Positions 1-9,263 of a DNA stretch of 64,000 nucleotides are shown piece after piece. The position numbers and the translations under genes were made by a program. How positions within the stretch are numbered: position 1 is the first letter of the stretch; every line of letters starts with the position of its first letter. Source of the stretch: Gammaproteobacteria bacterium (lineage in GTDB: Bacteria > Pseudomonadota > Gammaproteobacteria > Arenicellales > Arenicellaceae); NCBI GenBank assembly GCA_017854775.1, contig JAFMHC010000003.1:1-64000 (forward strand), written 5' to 3'. The notes beneath the pieces were generated by a model that worked only from the letters and a program-made list of their open reading frames with translations, was not told where the DNA came from and searched no databases.

Positions 1-89
1 CCATTTAAGTATTAACAATTTCCCACCTTAAGGCTTGTGTCTATAGGGTTAATTATTATGTGTTGATAACGATAATGGGAGTTGGGCGA

Positions 90-731
90 ATGGCAACATC
101 AACACGCAATTTCGCTTTCGCGCTGATTGCCGCGTTGTGTTTGCATGGTTTGTTGTTAGCCCAGAACTTAGCGTTTAGGCAGATTGAGCAAAGACAGAGA
201 AGCCCGCTAAAAGTAACCATGCTTAAGCCGCAAATAGACCAGCCAGAGCCTGAACTTAAATCACCAGTATCACAGCAAACCGGCGAGGCTAGACAACTTG
301 CTGTTAACGCTGTTGTGCCACCAATTACATTCGATCAAGTGATTGTTACTAAGCCGTCGATCGATAATGATGTGTCAACAATTGTTATTCAAACATCCCC
401 GCAAAGCACCTCGTTCAAACGTTGGTTAAGCTCTGAAACAGAGACTTATACTCACCAAAACCCAAGCTCAATTGCTGATTTTGATACCACCTTTGAAGAG
501 CCAAAACGGTATCAGTCACCTACCGAACTATCACCATACAACCCCAAATCTACCCCGCGAGGGAGTACCACATTTGTCACGGAGCAAAAAGGGAAAAGAA
601 CCTGCATGGTGAAAAATATTAACCTGCTTGATATTTCGGCTGGTCCTAGCTTCGTAGCTAAAGATTGTACTCCAGAGAAAAAATTCGATCTAAAGCTCAA
701 CCGAGCAAATAATGGATGGTCTCAGAGATAG
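90..731 (+). CDS. Uncharacterised envelope protein with TonB-like N-terminus
   Basis: I do not recognise a named family. The N-terminus has one hydrophobic segment (about residues 8-25, FALIAALCLHGLLLAQ) followed by basic and then Pro/Gln/Glu-rich sequence, the layout of a TonB-type energy transducer: an inner-membrane anchor and an extended periplasmic linker. The C-terminus holds two cysteines (RTCMVKNIN and AKDCTPEKK), possibly a disulfide, but I see no TonB C-terminal domain. The ORF track starts at a GTG at 60. I prefer the ATG at 90 because GGGAG lies 8 nt upstream and the anchor then begins near residue 8. It stands alone, with no ExbB/ExbD neighbours, so the energy-transducer role is weak inference. 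Confidence 0.55.
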   Translation: MATSTRNFAFALIAALCLHGLLLAQNLAFRQIEQRQRSPLKVTMLKPQIDQPEPELKSPVSQQTGEARQLAVNAVVPPITFDQVIVTKPSIDNDVSTIVIQTSPQSTSFKRWLSSETETYTHQNPSSIADFDTTFEEPKRYQSPTELSPYNPKSTPRGSTTFVTEQKGKRTCMVKNINLLDISAGPSFVAKDCTPEKKFDLKLNRANNGWSQR

Positions 732-1032
732 TTTGAGCTCCAACACTATCTATATTTTAATCAAGTTAGTAGACGCTGCGGTGATATTCAGGTTTGAGCT
801 GCCCATTTTTAATAGACGTTGGAATATATGTTTGGTGAATCTTTGTTATTTGCCGACTACTGGACAAATGGTCTGGTATCGCAACTAGAACTTTGATACA
901 AAGTAGTTATTGTTTTTAGGAATATCACTAATAACTGGCGTTTATACCTTGAGCTATGACTTGGCACTTCATTAGTCTGTGATTAACCGTCACCCTTTTT
1001 CTCTCTAATTTTAACCATTGATACTATTTACT
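732..1032. other. Intergenic region, nothing recognised
   Basis: About 300 bases between the TonB-like gene and the cupin gene. I found no convincing terminator hairpin, tRNA or repeat. It presumably holds the promoter of the cupin gene, but no clear -35/-10 pair stands out. Confidence 0.4.
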
Positions 1033-1371
1033 ATGACTAGGCCATTAGAAACCTATTTTAAAGAGGGATGTTTTATTGAAGAGTGGCACAACCTTGCCGA
1101 CGACGATAATTGTTCAGTCGCACGAGTTCGAGTTGAGGTTGGAAAAACTACCAAGCTTCATTCACTCAAGCAGACCACAGAACGGTATGTGATGTTGTCT
1201 GGAACGGCGTTGGTAACAGTCGGCAATATAGACAGACAAGTAAGCGAAGGTGATGTTGTGGTTATCAACCCTGATGAGCCTCAGAAAATACAAAATCAAA
1301 GCCAAGAAGATTTAATCTTTTTGGCAATCTGTACCCCACGATTTTTAGTGGAAAACTATCGAGAGCTTTAA
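1033..1371 (+). CDS. Small cupin-domain protein
   Basis: A single-domain cupin of about 112 residues. The beta-barrel pattern is visible: KLHSLKQTTERYVMLSGTALVTVG (motif 1 with one His and the Glu-Arg-Tyr strand) and then EGDVVVINPDEPQKIQNQSQEDLIFLAI (motif 2). The second metal-binding His of motif 2 seems to be replaced by Gln, so metal binding and enzymatic activity are uncertain. Such proteins are often annotated as mannose-6-phosphate-isomerase-like cupins, but no substrate can be deduced. The track starts at a TTG (1018). The ATG at 1033 gives MTRPLETYF and is preferred, although no strong ribosome binding site is seen for either. Confidence 0.7.
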   Translation: MTRPLETYFKEGCFIEEWHNLADDDNCSVARVRVEVGKTTKLHSLKQTTERYVMLSGTALVTVGNIDRQVSEGDVVVINPDEPQKIQNQSQEDLIFLAICTPRFLVENYREL

Positions 1372-1481
1372 ATCTCGTTGATAGCTAATAAGAGGGTGTG
1401 GCCGAACAGGAAGCTCAATGGCTAAAAATACTCCAAACGATGAATAAGTTTAAATTTTTTATAACCCCAAAGGATACAACG

Positions 1482-2408
1482 ATGAAATACTCATTACCAA
1501 AGCTAAGCATATTATTGTTAAGCGCTTCAATACTGCTTGTAGGTGCATCAGCGCAAGCAAGTTATACCAAAACTAAATACCCTATTGTTCTTGTACACGG
1601 CTTTTCTGGCTTTAATAACGTCGGTGGTTTGATCGGGTATTTTCATACAATACCTTATAACTTACGTCGTTCAGGAGCTAAGGTTTATACCCCATCAGTG
1701 TCGGCATTTAACTCATCCGAAGCGCGTGGTCAGCAGCTTGCTAACTATTTGATGACTTTGCCAGAGAGCAAGTTTAATCTAATTGGTCATAGTCAAGGTT
1801 CACCGACGTCACGAGTCGCCGCTTCTTTAGTTCCGCACAAAGTTGCATCAGTTACGTCGGTAAATGGCGTTAACGGAGGCTCAAAGGTAGCTGACATGTT
1901 ATTGGGTATTGTTCCTAGTGGCGTCGGTCAGAATGTCGTTGCCAGCATTTTAAACGCTGCCGGTGGCCTAATTAACTTTTTCTCTGGTAGTAACAACCCT
2001 CAGGATGCATTAGCCAGCGCAAATGCGCTAAGCACACAAGGCACCATGCAACTAAATCAGGCGCTCGGCAACAAAGGCATTAGCAGTAATAACTGTAGCT
2101 CTATATCTGAAAACGTAAATATTAATGGATACAATATCAAGATGTTTTCTTGGTCAGGCGACCGAGTTCTTACTAACATTTTCGACCTTACGGATGGTTT
2201 TTTAGGCGTTACATCGCTAGCATTTGGGTTTGAGCAAAACGATGGTTTAGTAGGCACCTGTTCATCTAAGCTCGGAAGTGTAATTAGCACCCGCTATAAA
2301 ACTAACCATGTAGACGCGATTAACCATTTGTTTGGAGTGCGCGGTTGGACTAACCCTGTATCTCTTTATCGTTCTCAAGCAAATCGTTTAAAGAATAAGA
2401 ATCTCTAA
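1482..2408 (+). CDS. Secreted triacylglycerol lipase, subfamily I.1 type
   Basis: An extracellular alpha/beta-hydrolase that hydrolyses triacylglycerol esters. A signal peptide (residues about 1-26, ending SAQA) precedes YPIVLVHGFSGF, the oxyanion-hole region. The nucleophile elbow is GHSQG (Ser104). The other triad members are probably Asp254 in NDGLVGTC and His276 in NHVDAINHLFG, as in Pseudomonas aeruginosa lipase. Cys205 and Cys260 match the family disulfide, and the C-terminal YRSQANRLKNKNL also matches that subfamily. The track begins at a GTG at 1398; I chose the ATG at 1482 because AAAGGA precedes it and the signal peptide starts there. The next gene, 2 nt downstream, encodes the specific foldase this subfamily needs, so the pair is one operon, with export probably through Sec and type II secretion. 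Confidence 0.95.
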   Translation: MKYSLPKLSILLLSASILLVGASAQASYTKTKYPIVLVHGFSGFNNVGGLIGYFHTIPYNLRRSGAKVYTPSVSAFNSSEARGQQLANYLMTLPESKFNLIGHSQGSPTSRVAASLVPHKVASVTSVNGVNGGSKVADMLLGIVPSGVGQNVVASILNAAGGLINFFSGSNNPQDALASANALSTQGTMQLNQALGNKGISSNNCSSISENVNINGYNIKMFSWSGDRVLTNIFDLTDGFLGVTSLAFGFEQNDGLVGTCSSKLGSVISTRYKTNHVDAINHLFGVRGWTNPVSLYRSQANRLKNKNL

Positions 2409-2410
2409 GC

Positions 2411-3496
2411 ATGATTCAGAATAAGCAGCGCCAAGTTATCTTGGCGTCGTTGTTATTAACAGTGCTGGCTTTGTTGGCACTGTTTCTTTTTTTGGCTAGT
2501 TATGAGCGAGTAAGCCTAAAAGAGTCTGAAACGTCGACGACACTCAGCCCGGTTTTGGCTCAAAACAGCCAGTTGACCGATACATCAGATCAGACAATAG
2601 AACAATCTTCAGAGATTATATCAACACCGGGCGAACACGATCAGCTTGTTATCTCTGAGGCTTTAAACGGCACAAGTATTGATGGCGCACTTAGAGCCGA
2701 CGCTAATGGAAACCTAATATTAGAGCTAGGCGTAAGAGACTTCTTTGATTACTTTTTAAGTATCGCTGATGACGTTGGCCCTCAGCAGGCAATCGCTGAA
2801 ATCGAACGATACGCGTTAAGTTACTTGCCAGAACCGGCTAGCCTACAAGCGGTTGAATTATTGGCGAAGTACTTACGCTACAAACAAGGTGAATATCAAA
2901 TTCAACAAACACCTATAACGCAAGAAACCTTAAATGATAGTGACGCATTGCAACTCTTAAGGACAAGTTTTGATCAGTTGAAGCAAGAGCGTCAAGCTCT
3001 GTTCAATCCAACGGAAGATCAAGCCTTGTTTGGTTTAGAAGATACTTATGCAAATCACACCCTATCAAGTCTTGAGTTGATGGCTGACCAAGACACAACT
3101 GATGAACAAAAACGAGAGCGACTGCTTGTTCTGGAGTCACAGTTACCAAACGACGTATCGGCAAGTTTTGCAGAAACGAGAGATAATCGCGAATTTCAGC
3201 AGAATATTGAAGCTGAAATTGGCTCAAAAAAGGACGACGCAGAAGTTTATGAGACGCTTCGTTCACAAGGAGTAGAACAACAACAAATAGACTCTATTAT
3301 CGCCAGACGTCAACAACAGCGTCAGTTCGATGGTACTTACCTTCGCTACCAAGTTAAAAAAAACAGCCTAAGTCAGGACGGTTTAGAGCCGGGAACAAGT
3401 GCCTACCAAGCGCGCGTAAATGCCCTGCAAAATCAATTCTTCTCTAACCCTGAAGACCGAACTCAGGCAGCACTAAGGGATTTAAGACAAGATTAA
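2411..3496 (+). CDS. lifO: Lipase-specific foldase (lipase chaperone)
   Basis: A membrane-anchored periplasmic steric chaperone that folds the lipase encoded immediately upstream. One N-terminal transmembrane helix (about residues 9-30, ILASLLLTVLALLALFLFLA) is followed by a low-complexity linker. The folding domain then begins with SIDGALRADANGNLILELGVRDFFDYFLS, which contains the family motif RxxFDYxLS. The rest is a long, Gln/Glu-rich, helical region, as expected for the extended helical arm that wraps the lipase. The length of 361 residues is normal. The ATG lies 2 nt after the lipase stop codon, indicating translational coupling. A clear single-operon pair with little doubt about function. 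Confidence 0.93.
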   Translation: MIQNKQRQVILASLLLTVLALLALFLFLASYERVSLKESETSTTLSPVLAQNSQLTDTSDQTIEQSSEIISTPGEHDQLVISEALNGTSIDGALRADANGNLILELGVRDFFDYFLSIADDVGPQQAIAEIERYALSYLPEPASLQAVELLAKYLRYKQGEYQIQQTPITQETLNDSDALQLLRTSFDQLKQERQALFNPTEDQALFGLEDTYANHTLSSLELMADQDTTDEQKRERLLVLESQLPNDVSASFAETRDNREFQQNIEAEIGSKKDDAEVYETLRSQGVEQQQIDSIIARRQQQRQFDGTYLRYQVKKNSLSQDGLEPGTSAYQARVNALQNQFFSNPEDRTQAALRDLRQD

Positions 3497-3621
3497 GTCA
3501 TAAAAACTTACCTTTACAATTAGTCACTCGCGTAGCAAAGCGTTAAAATCAGCGTCATATAGAATCGGTACAGTTGATTGGCCGGTGTAAAATAAGTTGG
3601 TGTAAGTGGGTTTTAACTCGT

Positions 3622-5502
3622 ATGTTTCATTCAGAATCTTTTGACGTCATTGTAATTGGTGGTGGCCACGCGGGCACCGAAGCAGCGCTTGCTTCGGCAC
3701 GCACGGGTGCGCGCACATTGTTGCTTACTCACAATATTGAAACAATTGGCCAAATGTCATGCAACCCTGCAATTGGGGGAATCGGCAAAGGTCACATCGT
3801 TAAAGAGATAGATGCAATGGGTGGCGTGATGGCTGAGGCCGCTGATAAAGGCGGTATACAATTTCGCACCTTAAACGCCCGCAAAGGTCCGGCGGTGAGA
3901 GCAACGCGGGCGCAGGCCGACCGTGTTTTATATAAGGCCGCAGTACGTGAAGTTGTCGAAAACCAAGAAAACCTATCATTATTTCAGCAATCGGCTGACG
4001 ACCTGATTATAGAGAACGGCCGAGTTACTGGCGTGGTTACGCAAATGGGTTTGAAGTTCAAAGCCAAGACCGTGGTTCTAACCACTGGAACTTTTTTGGG
4101 TGGCATAATTCATATTGGTATGGAGAATTTTCAAGGTGGCCGTGCTGGTGACCCGCCGTCTAACGCGCTAGCTGCGCGTTTGCGTGAAATGCCATTTACC
4201 TTTGGTCGCTTAAAAACAGGCACGCCTGCTAGGCTAGATGCGCGAACCATTGATTTTTCTAAACTAGAAAATCAACCAGGTGATACACCCTGCCCGGTGT
4301 TTTCGTTCCTAGGTGATGTGTCACAACACCCGCAACAAGTGAACTGTTACATAACCCACACCAATAAAAATACACACGATATTATTCGAACAGGTTTAGA
4401 TCGCTCACCTTTATACGCGGGGGTAATAGAAGGCGTGGGGCCACGTTATTGCCCGTCAATTGAGGATAAAATCGTACGCTTCGCCGATAAAGATTCACAC
4501 CAAATTTTTGTCGAACCTGAAGGTTTAAAAACACATGAAGTGTATCCGAATGGTATTTCCACCTCACTACCCTATGACATCCAGTTCAATTTTATACGTT
4601 CGATCGTGGGCTTTGAAAACGCCCAAATCGTACGTCCAGGCTATGCCATCGAATATGATTTCTTCGACCCGCGAGGCTTAAAACCTACGCTAGAAACAAA
4701 ATACGTAGACGGCTTGTTTTTCGCCGGCCAAATAAATGGCACAACTGGCTATGAAGAGGCTGGCGGGCAAGGGTTGTTAGCGGGCTTAAACGCAGCGCGT
4801 CAATCGAGAGATCAAGAAGGTTGGTATCCAACACGAGACCAAGCCTATATTGGTGTGTTGGTTGACGATTTAATCACCATGGGCACCAAAGAGCCCTATC
4901 GCATGTTTACCTCAAGAGCTGAGTATCGGCTCATTTTGAGAGAAGATAATGCCGATCTACGCTTGACTGAAAAAGCACGAGATCTTGGTCTTGTCGATGA
5001 TGTTCGCTGGGCTGCTTTTTGCCAGAAACGCGAATCGATTGATAGTGAAAAGCAAAGAATGAACAATACTTGGGTGCGCCCCGAGACGGTCTCAGATGAA
5101 ATTGCTCGAGACATCATTGGTGACACGCTAAAGAAAGAAGCTAATCTGATGCAATTATTGCGCCGCCCAGAAGTAACGTATCAGCGTTTGATGACCTTAC
5201 CAGGTGCAGGCGAAGCGGTAAGCGACCCGAAAGTGGCCGAGCAGCTTGAGATTCAAGCTAAGTATCATGGCTACATAGAACGCCAGTATGCAGAGGTTGA
5301 AAAACAAAAAAATAATGAGACTAGCGCCCTTAGCGTTACTATGGATTATTCATTAGTTAACGGTCTTTCGAATGAAGTAGCGCAAAAACTAAATGAACAT
5401 AAGCCAACTACCATAGGACAAGCGTCGAGAATATCTGGCATCACTCCAGCCGCCGTTTCCTTGTTGCTTGTGTATTTAAAAAAGCGAGGCAAAGCGGCTT
5501 AA
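3622..5502 (+). CDS. mnmG: tRNA uridine-5-carboxymethylaminomethyl modification enzyme MnmG (GidA)
   Basis: An FAD-dependent subunit that, with MnmE, installs the cmnm5 group on the wobble uridine of certain tRNAs. The N-terminal [16 protein letters not shown] is the dinucleotide-binding motif. Further family signatures are [65 protein letters not shown] and [22 protein letters not shown]. About 626 residues, normal length. The track start (TTG at 3574) adds a non-homologous leader; the ATG at 3622 giving [11 protein letters not shown] fits the family. It begins the conserved mnmG-rsmG-parA-parB-atp order, but mnmE, often just upstream in gammaproteobacteria, is replaced here by the lipase genes. 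Confidence 0.97.
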   Translation: MFHSESFDVIVIGGGHAGTEAALASARTGARTLLLTHNIETIGQMSCNPAIGGIGKGHIVKEIDAMGGVMAEAADKGGIQFRTLNARKGPAVRATRAQADRVLYKAAVREVVENQENLSLFQQSADDLIIENGRVTGVVTQMGLKFKAKTVVLTTGTFLGGIIHIGMENFQGGRAGDPPSNALAARLREMPFTFGRLKTGTPARLDARTIDFSKLENQPGDTPCPVFSFLGDVSQHPQQVNCYITHTNKNTHDIIRTGLDRSPLYAGVIEGVGPRYCPSIEDKIVRFADKDSHQIFVEPEGLKTHEVYPNGISTSLPYDIQFNFIRSIVGFENAQIVRPGYAIEYDFFDPRGLKPTLETKYVDGLFFAGQINGTTGYEEAGGQGLLAGLNAARQSRDQEGWYPTRDQAYIGVLVDDLITMGTKEPYRMFTSRAEYRLILREDNADLRLTEKARDLGLVDDVRWAAFCQKRESIDSEKQRMNNTWVRPETVSDEIARDIIGDTLKKEANLMQLLRRPEVTYQRLMTLPGAGEAVSDPKVAEQLEIQAKYHGYIERQYAEVEKQKNNETSALSVTMDYSLVNGLSNEVAQKLNEHKPTTIGQASRISGITPAAVSLLLVYLKKRGKAA

Positions 5503-5517
5503 CCAACAAAGATTAAG

Positions 5518-5551
5518 CCAATTATCGCCATTAGTAAAAAATGGCGAATTA
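5518..5551 (+). other. Weak inverted repeat between mnmG and rsmG
   Basis: TCGCCATT and AATGGCGA separated by an A-rich loop form a short hairpin shortly after the mnmG stop codon. No T-tract follows directly, so it looks more like an RNA-processing or mRNA-protecting stem than an intrinsic terminator. Confidence 0.35.
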
Positions 5552-5672
5552 ATGGCCTTTTCAAAAGCCGTTCGTTTAAGGTTTCGCTTAGTAACCCGCA
5601 TCCCCTATAATCATTGACCGAGTTACACTTATGCCTGCGGCTAAAACCAGGCATAAAACACATGGCATCGCA

Positions 5673-6326
5673 ATGAATGATACAAGTACCGCGACTCAAG
5701 AAATGCTCGCCGAGCGCATAAAGCAAGGAATGGATTCACTCGACGTCTCTTATGGTGACGAAGCGATTAAAAAACTAGTAGCCTATATGGAGCTACTCGC
5801 TGAGTGGAATAAAACTCACAACCTAACTTCTGTCGATGATTTGGAAGAGATGCTCAGCATTCATATTTTCGACAGTGCTAGTATTAAGCCATACATGAAA
5901 GGCGCGAGCTTGTTGGATGTTGGCAGTGGCGCTGGGTTGCCGGGTATGATTCTGGCTATTTTATCACCAGCATTACAAGTCACCTCGGTCGAATCGAGAA
6001 ACAAGAAAGCACAATTTCAAATGTTCGCTGCCAACAAGCTGCGACTAAAGAATTTCAAGGTTGAAAACGTGCGAATCGAAGATTTTGAACCAAAAGAAAA
6101 ATTTTCTATGGTCACCTCTCGAGCATTCTCTAGTATTGAAGATTTCGTTAACGGCTCAAAGCAGACGATTGCTCAAAATGGTCGTTGGCTAGCCATGAAG
6201 GGCTTAGTTCCAAAGGAAGAATTGAAAGTTCTCAAGAAGATGAACCTAAAGTTTGATACCTTTGCACTTAAGGTTCCAGAACTTGATGCACAGCGCAACC
6301 TAGTTGTTATATGCGCGCCCAAGTAA
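5673..6326 (+). CDS. rsmG: 16S rRNA (guanine-527-N7)-methyltransferase RsmG (GidB)
   Basis: An S-adenosylmethionine-dependent methyltransferase of 16S rRNA G527. The sequence shows the class I Rossmann glycine loop LLDVGSGAGLPGMILAI (about residues 83-99) preceded by WNKTHNLTSVDD and followed by VESRNKKAQFQ and VTSRAFSSIEDF, all RsmG hallmarks. The ATG at 5673 gives about 217 residues, typical for the family; the track start at 5631 would add 14 residues with no homology I recognise. It lies between mnmG and parA as usual. Loss of this enzyme gives low-level streptomycin resistance in other bacteria (family knowledge). Confidence 0.95.
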   Translation: MNDTSTATQEMLAERIKQGMDSLDVSYGDEAIKKLVAYMELLAEWNKTHNLTSVDDLEEMLSIHIFDSASIKPYMKGASLLDVGSGAGLPGMILAILSPALQVTSVESRNKKAQFQMFAANKLRLKNFKVENVRIEDFEPKEKFSMVTSRAFSSIEDFVNGSKQTIAQNGRWLAMKGLVPKEELKVLKKMNLKFDTFALKVPELDAQRNLVVICAPK

Positions 6327-6389
6327 AAGAGCTTCAATAATACAACAAAATCAAAGCTCGACGGCTAAACGCTCGTCATGATAAATACT

Positions 6390-7184
6390 ATGGCCAAAGT
6401 AATTTCAGTAACAAACCAGAAAGGTGGCGTTGGTAAAACCACGAGTAGTATTAACTTATCGGCGGCACTTGTTTTACGGGAAAAACGAATCTTGCTGCTC
6501 GATATGGACCCACAAGGTAACGCCAGCGTGGGGTTGGGAGTTGATACCGACGAATTAGATGTGACCATCTATGATGTATTGTTAAACGAAACCAGCGCCA
6601 AAGAGGCCATCGTAAAAACCGACAGTGGCGTTGATGTTATGACCGCTAATGGTGATTTGGCTGGTGCGCAAGTTGAGTTACTAAATGAAATCGGCCGAGA
6701 GCTTCGCTTGAAGAAAGCCCTCGCCGCAGTCCAAGATGATTATGACTATATTTTCATCGATTGTCCGCCAGCACTCAATGTGCTTACGGTAAACGCATTG
6801 GTGGCATCAAACTCGGTGATGATCCCGATGCAATGTGAGTATTTCGCGTTAGAAGGTCTGAGCGCTTTGGTGTCAACTATCCGCGCGATTCGAGAAACGC
6901 TTAATCCGACGCTTAAGATTGAAGGGTTGTTGCGAACCATGTTCGACAAGCGTAATAGTCTTTCGGGCGAAGTAAGTAAGCAATTGCAAAATCACTTTGG
7001 CGACAAGGTTTACCAAACAGTGATCCCGCGTAATATTCGTTTAGCGGAAGCACCAAGCTATGGTGAGTCGGCAATCAGCTATGCACCAAACTCCAAAGGA
7101 GCTAGGTCTTACATAAATCTGGCCGACGAAATACTCGCGATCGCCGCACGAAAAGCTGATAAAGCAACGTCAGTGACTGCCTAG
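6390..7184 (+). CDS. parA: Chromosome-partitioning ATPase ParA (Soj)
   Basis: A deviant-Walker ATPase that segregates the chromosomal origin together with ParB. The start MAKVISVTNQKGGVGKTTSSINL contains the ParA-type Walker A motif (KGGVGKTT). RILLLDMDPQGNASVGLG and DYIFIDCPPALNVLT supply the Walker A' and Walker B regions, and the C-terminal region RNIRLAEAPSYGESAI is typical of chromosomal Soj proteins. An ATG at 6378 is also possible (four extra residues). I prefer 6390 because homologues normally begin just before this strand, though neither start has a strong Shine-Dalgarno. parB follows after a 67-nt spacer containing short direct repeats. Confidence 0.95.
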   Translation: MAKVISVTNQKGGVGKTTSSINLSAALVLREKRILLLDMDPQGNASVGLGVDTDELDVTIYDVLLNETSAKEAIVKTDSGVDVMTANGDLAGAQVELLNEIGRELRLKKALAAVQDDYDYIFIDCPPALNVLTVNALVASNSVMIPMQCEYFALEGLSALVSTIRAIRETLNPTLKIEGLLRTMFDKRNSLSGEVSKQLQNHFGDKVYQTVIPRNIRLAEAPSYGESAISYAPNSKGARSYINLADEILAIAARKADKATSVTA

Positions 7185-7228
7185 AGCTTGTAGTAAGCTT
7201 AGAGCTTGCGGTGAGTTTAGAGCTAATC
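7182..7228 (+). repeat. Imperfect 18-bp tandem repeat in the parA-parB spacer
   Basis: TAGAGCTTGTAGTAAGCT, TAGAGCTTGCGGTGAGTT and a partial TAGAGCTAATC follow one another at an 18-bp period. The first unit begins with the parA stop codon. It looks like a local tandem duplication. No parS-like site (TGTTTCACGTGAAACA type) was seen here. Confidence 0.6.
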
Positions 7229-7251
7229 TAACAGCACAGAGTTAAATAGTT

Positions 7252-8130
7252 ATGAGCACGAAAAAGAAAAAACGTTTAGGCCGAGGCTTAGAAGCCCTAC
7301 TCGGTAGCAGTGTCGTTGAGTCACAAGCAAGCACAGACGCCACATCGACGACGCCCAAAGAGGCTCTGCCCAACACACTGCCGATCGAAAAAATGCAGCC
7401 CGGTGAATATCAACCTAGAACTAATATGGACCAAGCATCATTGGAAGAGCTGGCCGCCTCTATCCGTTCGCAAGGTATTATTCAACCAATTCTGGTGCGT
7501 CCTATCGCTGGCGAAAAGTACGAAATTATAGCTGGCGAGCGACGCTGGCGAGCGGCGCAAATTGCACAGCTACATGAAGTTCCTGTGCTGATTAGAAATA
7601 TCCCCGATGAAGCTACCTTGGCTGTAGCGTTGATTGAAAACATTCAGCGCGAAAATTTAAACCCGGTAGAAGAAGCAGCAGGCTTAAAGCGTTTAATGGA
7701 TGAGTTTGGGCTAACTCACGAAGAAATGGCAAGAAGCGTCGGGCGTTCAAGAACCGCGGTAACTAACCTACTTCGTCTGTTGAGCCTGAGCTCCGGTGCG
7801 AGACAGTTGTTAGAGCAAGGCAAAATTGAAATGGGCCACGCGAGAGCAATTTTAGGACTTGCAATAGAACACCAAGATACCGTTGCTCTCGAAGTCTATG
7901 CTAAAAAGTTGTCGGTAAGACAAACTGAGGCGCTAGTGCGCGCCTATGCGAGCCCTCAAAAGAATACGTCACAGCCGGTAAAAAGTGCTGACATTAGACA
8001 CTTAGAAGAAACCTTGGCAGAGAAGCTGGGTACCAAAGTATCTCTGCAAGATAACAATGGCAAAGGTAAATTAGTGATTGAATATTCAAGCCTGGATACA
8101 TTGGATGGCATTCTTGCGCATATAAGATAA
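7252..8130 (+). CDS. parB: Chromosome-partitioning protein ParB (Spo0J)
   Basis: A parS-binding CTPase-type clamp protein that loads the segregation complex near the origin. It begins KKKKRLGRGLEALLGS, the classic ParB N-terminus that contacts ParA. The ParB/Srx domain contains QPRTNMDQASLEELAASIRSQGIIQPILVRP, then GEKYEIIAGERRWRAA and the arginine-rich CTP-binding motif region ENIQRENLNPVEEA. The helix-turn-helix (LTHEEMARSVGRSRTAVTNLLRLL) follows, and a C-terminal dimerisation domain ends the protein. 292 residues is normal. It is co-directional with parA and probably co-transcribed. Confidence 0.95.
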   Translation: MSTKKKKRLGRGLEALLGSSVVESQASTDATSTTPKEALPNTLPIEKMQPGEYQPRTNMDQASLEELAASIRSQGIIQPILVRPIAGEKYEIIAGERRWRAAQIAQLHEVPVLIRNIPDEATLAVALIENIQRENLNPVEEAAGLKRLMDEFGLTHEEMARSVGRSRTAVTNLLRLLSLSSGARQLLEQGKIEMGHARAILGLAIEHQDTVALEVYAKKLSVRQTEALVRAYASPQKNTSQPVKSADIRHLEETLAEKLGTKVSLQDNNGKGKLVIEYSSLDTLDGILAHIR

Positions 8131-8185
8131 GGCATAGGTTTAGAGTAAAAAGACGTTTGTTGGCTCTGCGAATCGTGATTAAAAC

Positions 8186-8614
8186 ATGAACCTCGACTAT
8201 CTAAAAATCGCCGGTGCGCTTAGTTTTTTTGTATCGCTAATGCATCTGGCTATTATCGTTGGTGGTGCCTCGTGGTACCGCTTTTTTGGTGCAGGTGAGG
8301 CGATGGCTCTCATGGCCGAACAAGGCTTGTTACAGCCAACAATAATTACCCTTTGTATCTCTGCTCTACTTGCCGTTTTCGGCGCGTACGCATGGTCTGG
8401 CGCAGGCATGTTTTTCGAGCTCCCATTACTTAAACCGGTTCTTGTATTAATTACGTTAGTGTATTTGTTGCGCGGCGTGATTGGTTTGTTTGCACCATTT
8501 ATATCAACTCATCCTCAAGTTACACAGAATAGTGTCAGTTTCTGGATTTACAGTTCAGTTATATGTTTGTTTTTTGGATTGATTCACCTCAAGGGTCTTA
8601 TCGATAAATGGTAA
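8186..8614 (+). CDS. Small four-helix inner-membrane protein, unknown function
   Basis: A 142-residue protein almost entirely made of four predicted transmembrane helices (about residues 8-27, 53-72, 80-103 and 117-136), with conserved-looking loops SWYRFFGAGEAMALMAEQG and APFISTHPQVTQNSVSFWIYSS. I do not recognise a characterised family. No catalytic motif is visible. It starts 55 nt after parB and may be the last gene of that transcription unit, but there is no functional link to partitioning that the sequence would show. Confidence 0.7.
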   Translation: MNLDYLKIAGALSFFVSLMHLAIIVGGASWYRFFGAGEAMALMAEQGLLQPTIITLCISALLAVFGAYAWSGAGMFFELPLLKPVLVLITLVYLLRGVIGLFAPFISTHPQVTQNSVSFWIYSSVICLFFGLIHLKGLIDKW

Positions 8615-8993
8615 GCAGATGAGACCTCAGCATATTTTATTGTTGATATTGTCGGTGAAATTAGTAATAAATAGATGGGTGATGATCCCTTAACAGTCAA
8701 TATTTATGCTCGCCAGTTATATTTTCCGATGATGGCTCGAGCAATAATTTTTAGCAAATATTGTCGAAAAGTTGAAAAATGCTTTGTCAGACAAGGTTTT
8801 TGCCTTTATTTAGCAAAATTTTTTATGTTAATGCGCATTTAGTTATTGTTTTCATGTACATAACACAGGTATGGTACTGTTCTGTCGCTTAATTGAGTTT
8901 TAGTAAAAAACGGATTGAGTCAGATTTATATATATCTAAACTGGTGAACTTAGATATTGTTTAATTTTTTCACCGACAAAACGAGTAAAGAAA
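8615..8993 (+). promoter_or_regulatory. AT-rich leader region of the cold-shock gene
   Basis: This 379-bp gene-free region is strongly AT-rich. A possible promoter is TTGTTT (8846) and TATGGT (8870) with an 18-bp spacer, giving a 5' leader of about 110 nt before the cold-shock ORF. Long structured leaders are known to control cspA-family mRNAs by temperature-dependent folding. The promoter is a by-eye call and the thermosensor role is inference from the family. Confidence 0.4.
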
Positions 8994-9200
8994 ATGAGTA
9001 AAGGCACAGTTAAGTGGTTTAATGCAGATAAAGGTTTCGGTTTTATTACACCAGAAGATGGCGGCAAAGACCTTTTTGTCCATCATTCTGAGATCCAAAG
9101 TGGCGGCGGTTACGCAACTTTAGACGACGGCCAAGCCGTTGAATTTGAAGTTGGCGAAGGCCAAAAAGGCCCTTGCGCGAACAAAGTTGTTCCGTTATAG
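8994..9200 (+). CDS. CspA-family cold-shock protein
   Basis: A single cold-shock domain of 68 residues, the standard length. It binds single-stranded RNA and DNA and melts RNA secondary structure. Both RNA-binding motifs are present: RNP1 as [11 protein letters not shown] and RNP2 as DLFVHHSEI, within [17 protein letters not shown]. It is preceded by a long AT-rich leader and followed by a hairpin at 9222, so it is probably monocistronic. Which paralogue it is (cspA, cspC, cspE and so on) cannot be told from the sequence. Confidence 0.95.
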   Translation: MSKGTVKWFNADKGFGFITPEDGGKDLFVHHSEIQSGGGYATLDDGQAVEFEVGEGQKGPCANKVVPL

Positions 9201-9221
9201 CCTGACCTAGTCTGTAATAGT

Positions 9222-9245
9222 GGACAGCAGATTTTTCTGTTGTCC
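9222..9245 (+). terminator. Hairpin downstream of the cold-shock gene
   Basis: GGACAGCAGA, a TTTT loop, and TCTGTTGTCC form a 10-bp stem with one G-T pair. There is no downstream T-run, so it may be a Rho-assisted or stabilising stem. It overlaps the TTG that the ORF track uses as the start of the following gene, which argues for the later ATG. Confidence 0.45.
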
Positions 9246-9263
9246 ATTTACAAATTGGCGCAA

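Noticed and set aside
6327-8200. Possible parS sites around parA-parB
   Set aside because: I looked for TGTTTCACGTGAAACA-like 16-mers and found none by eye; parS may lie outside the window.
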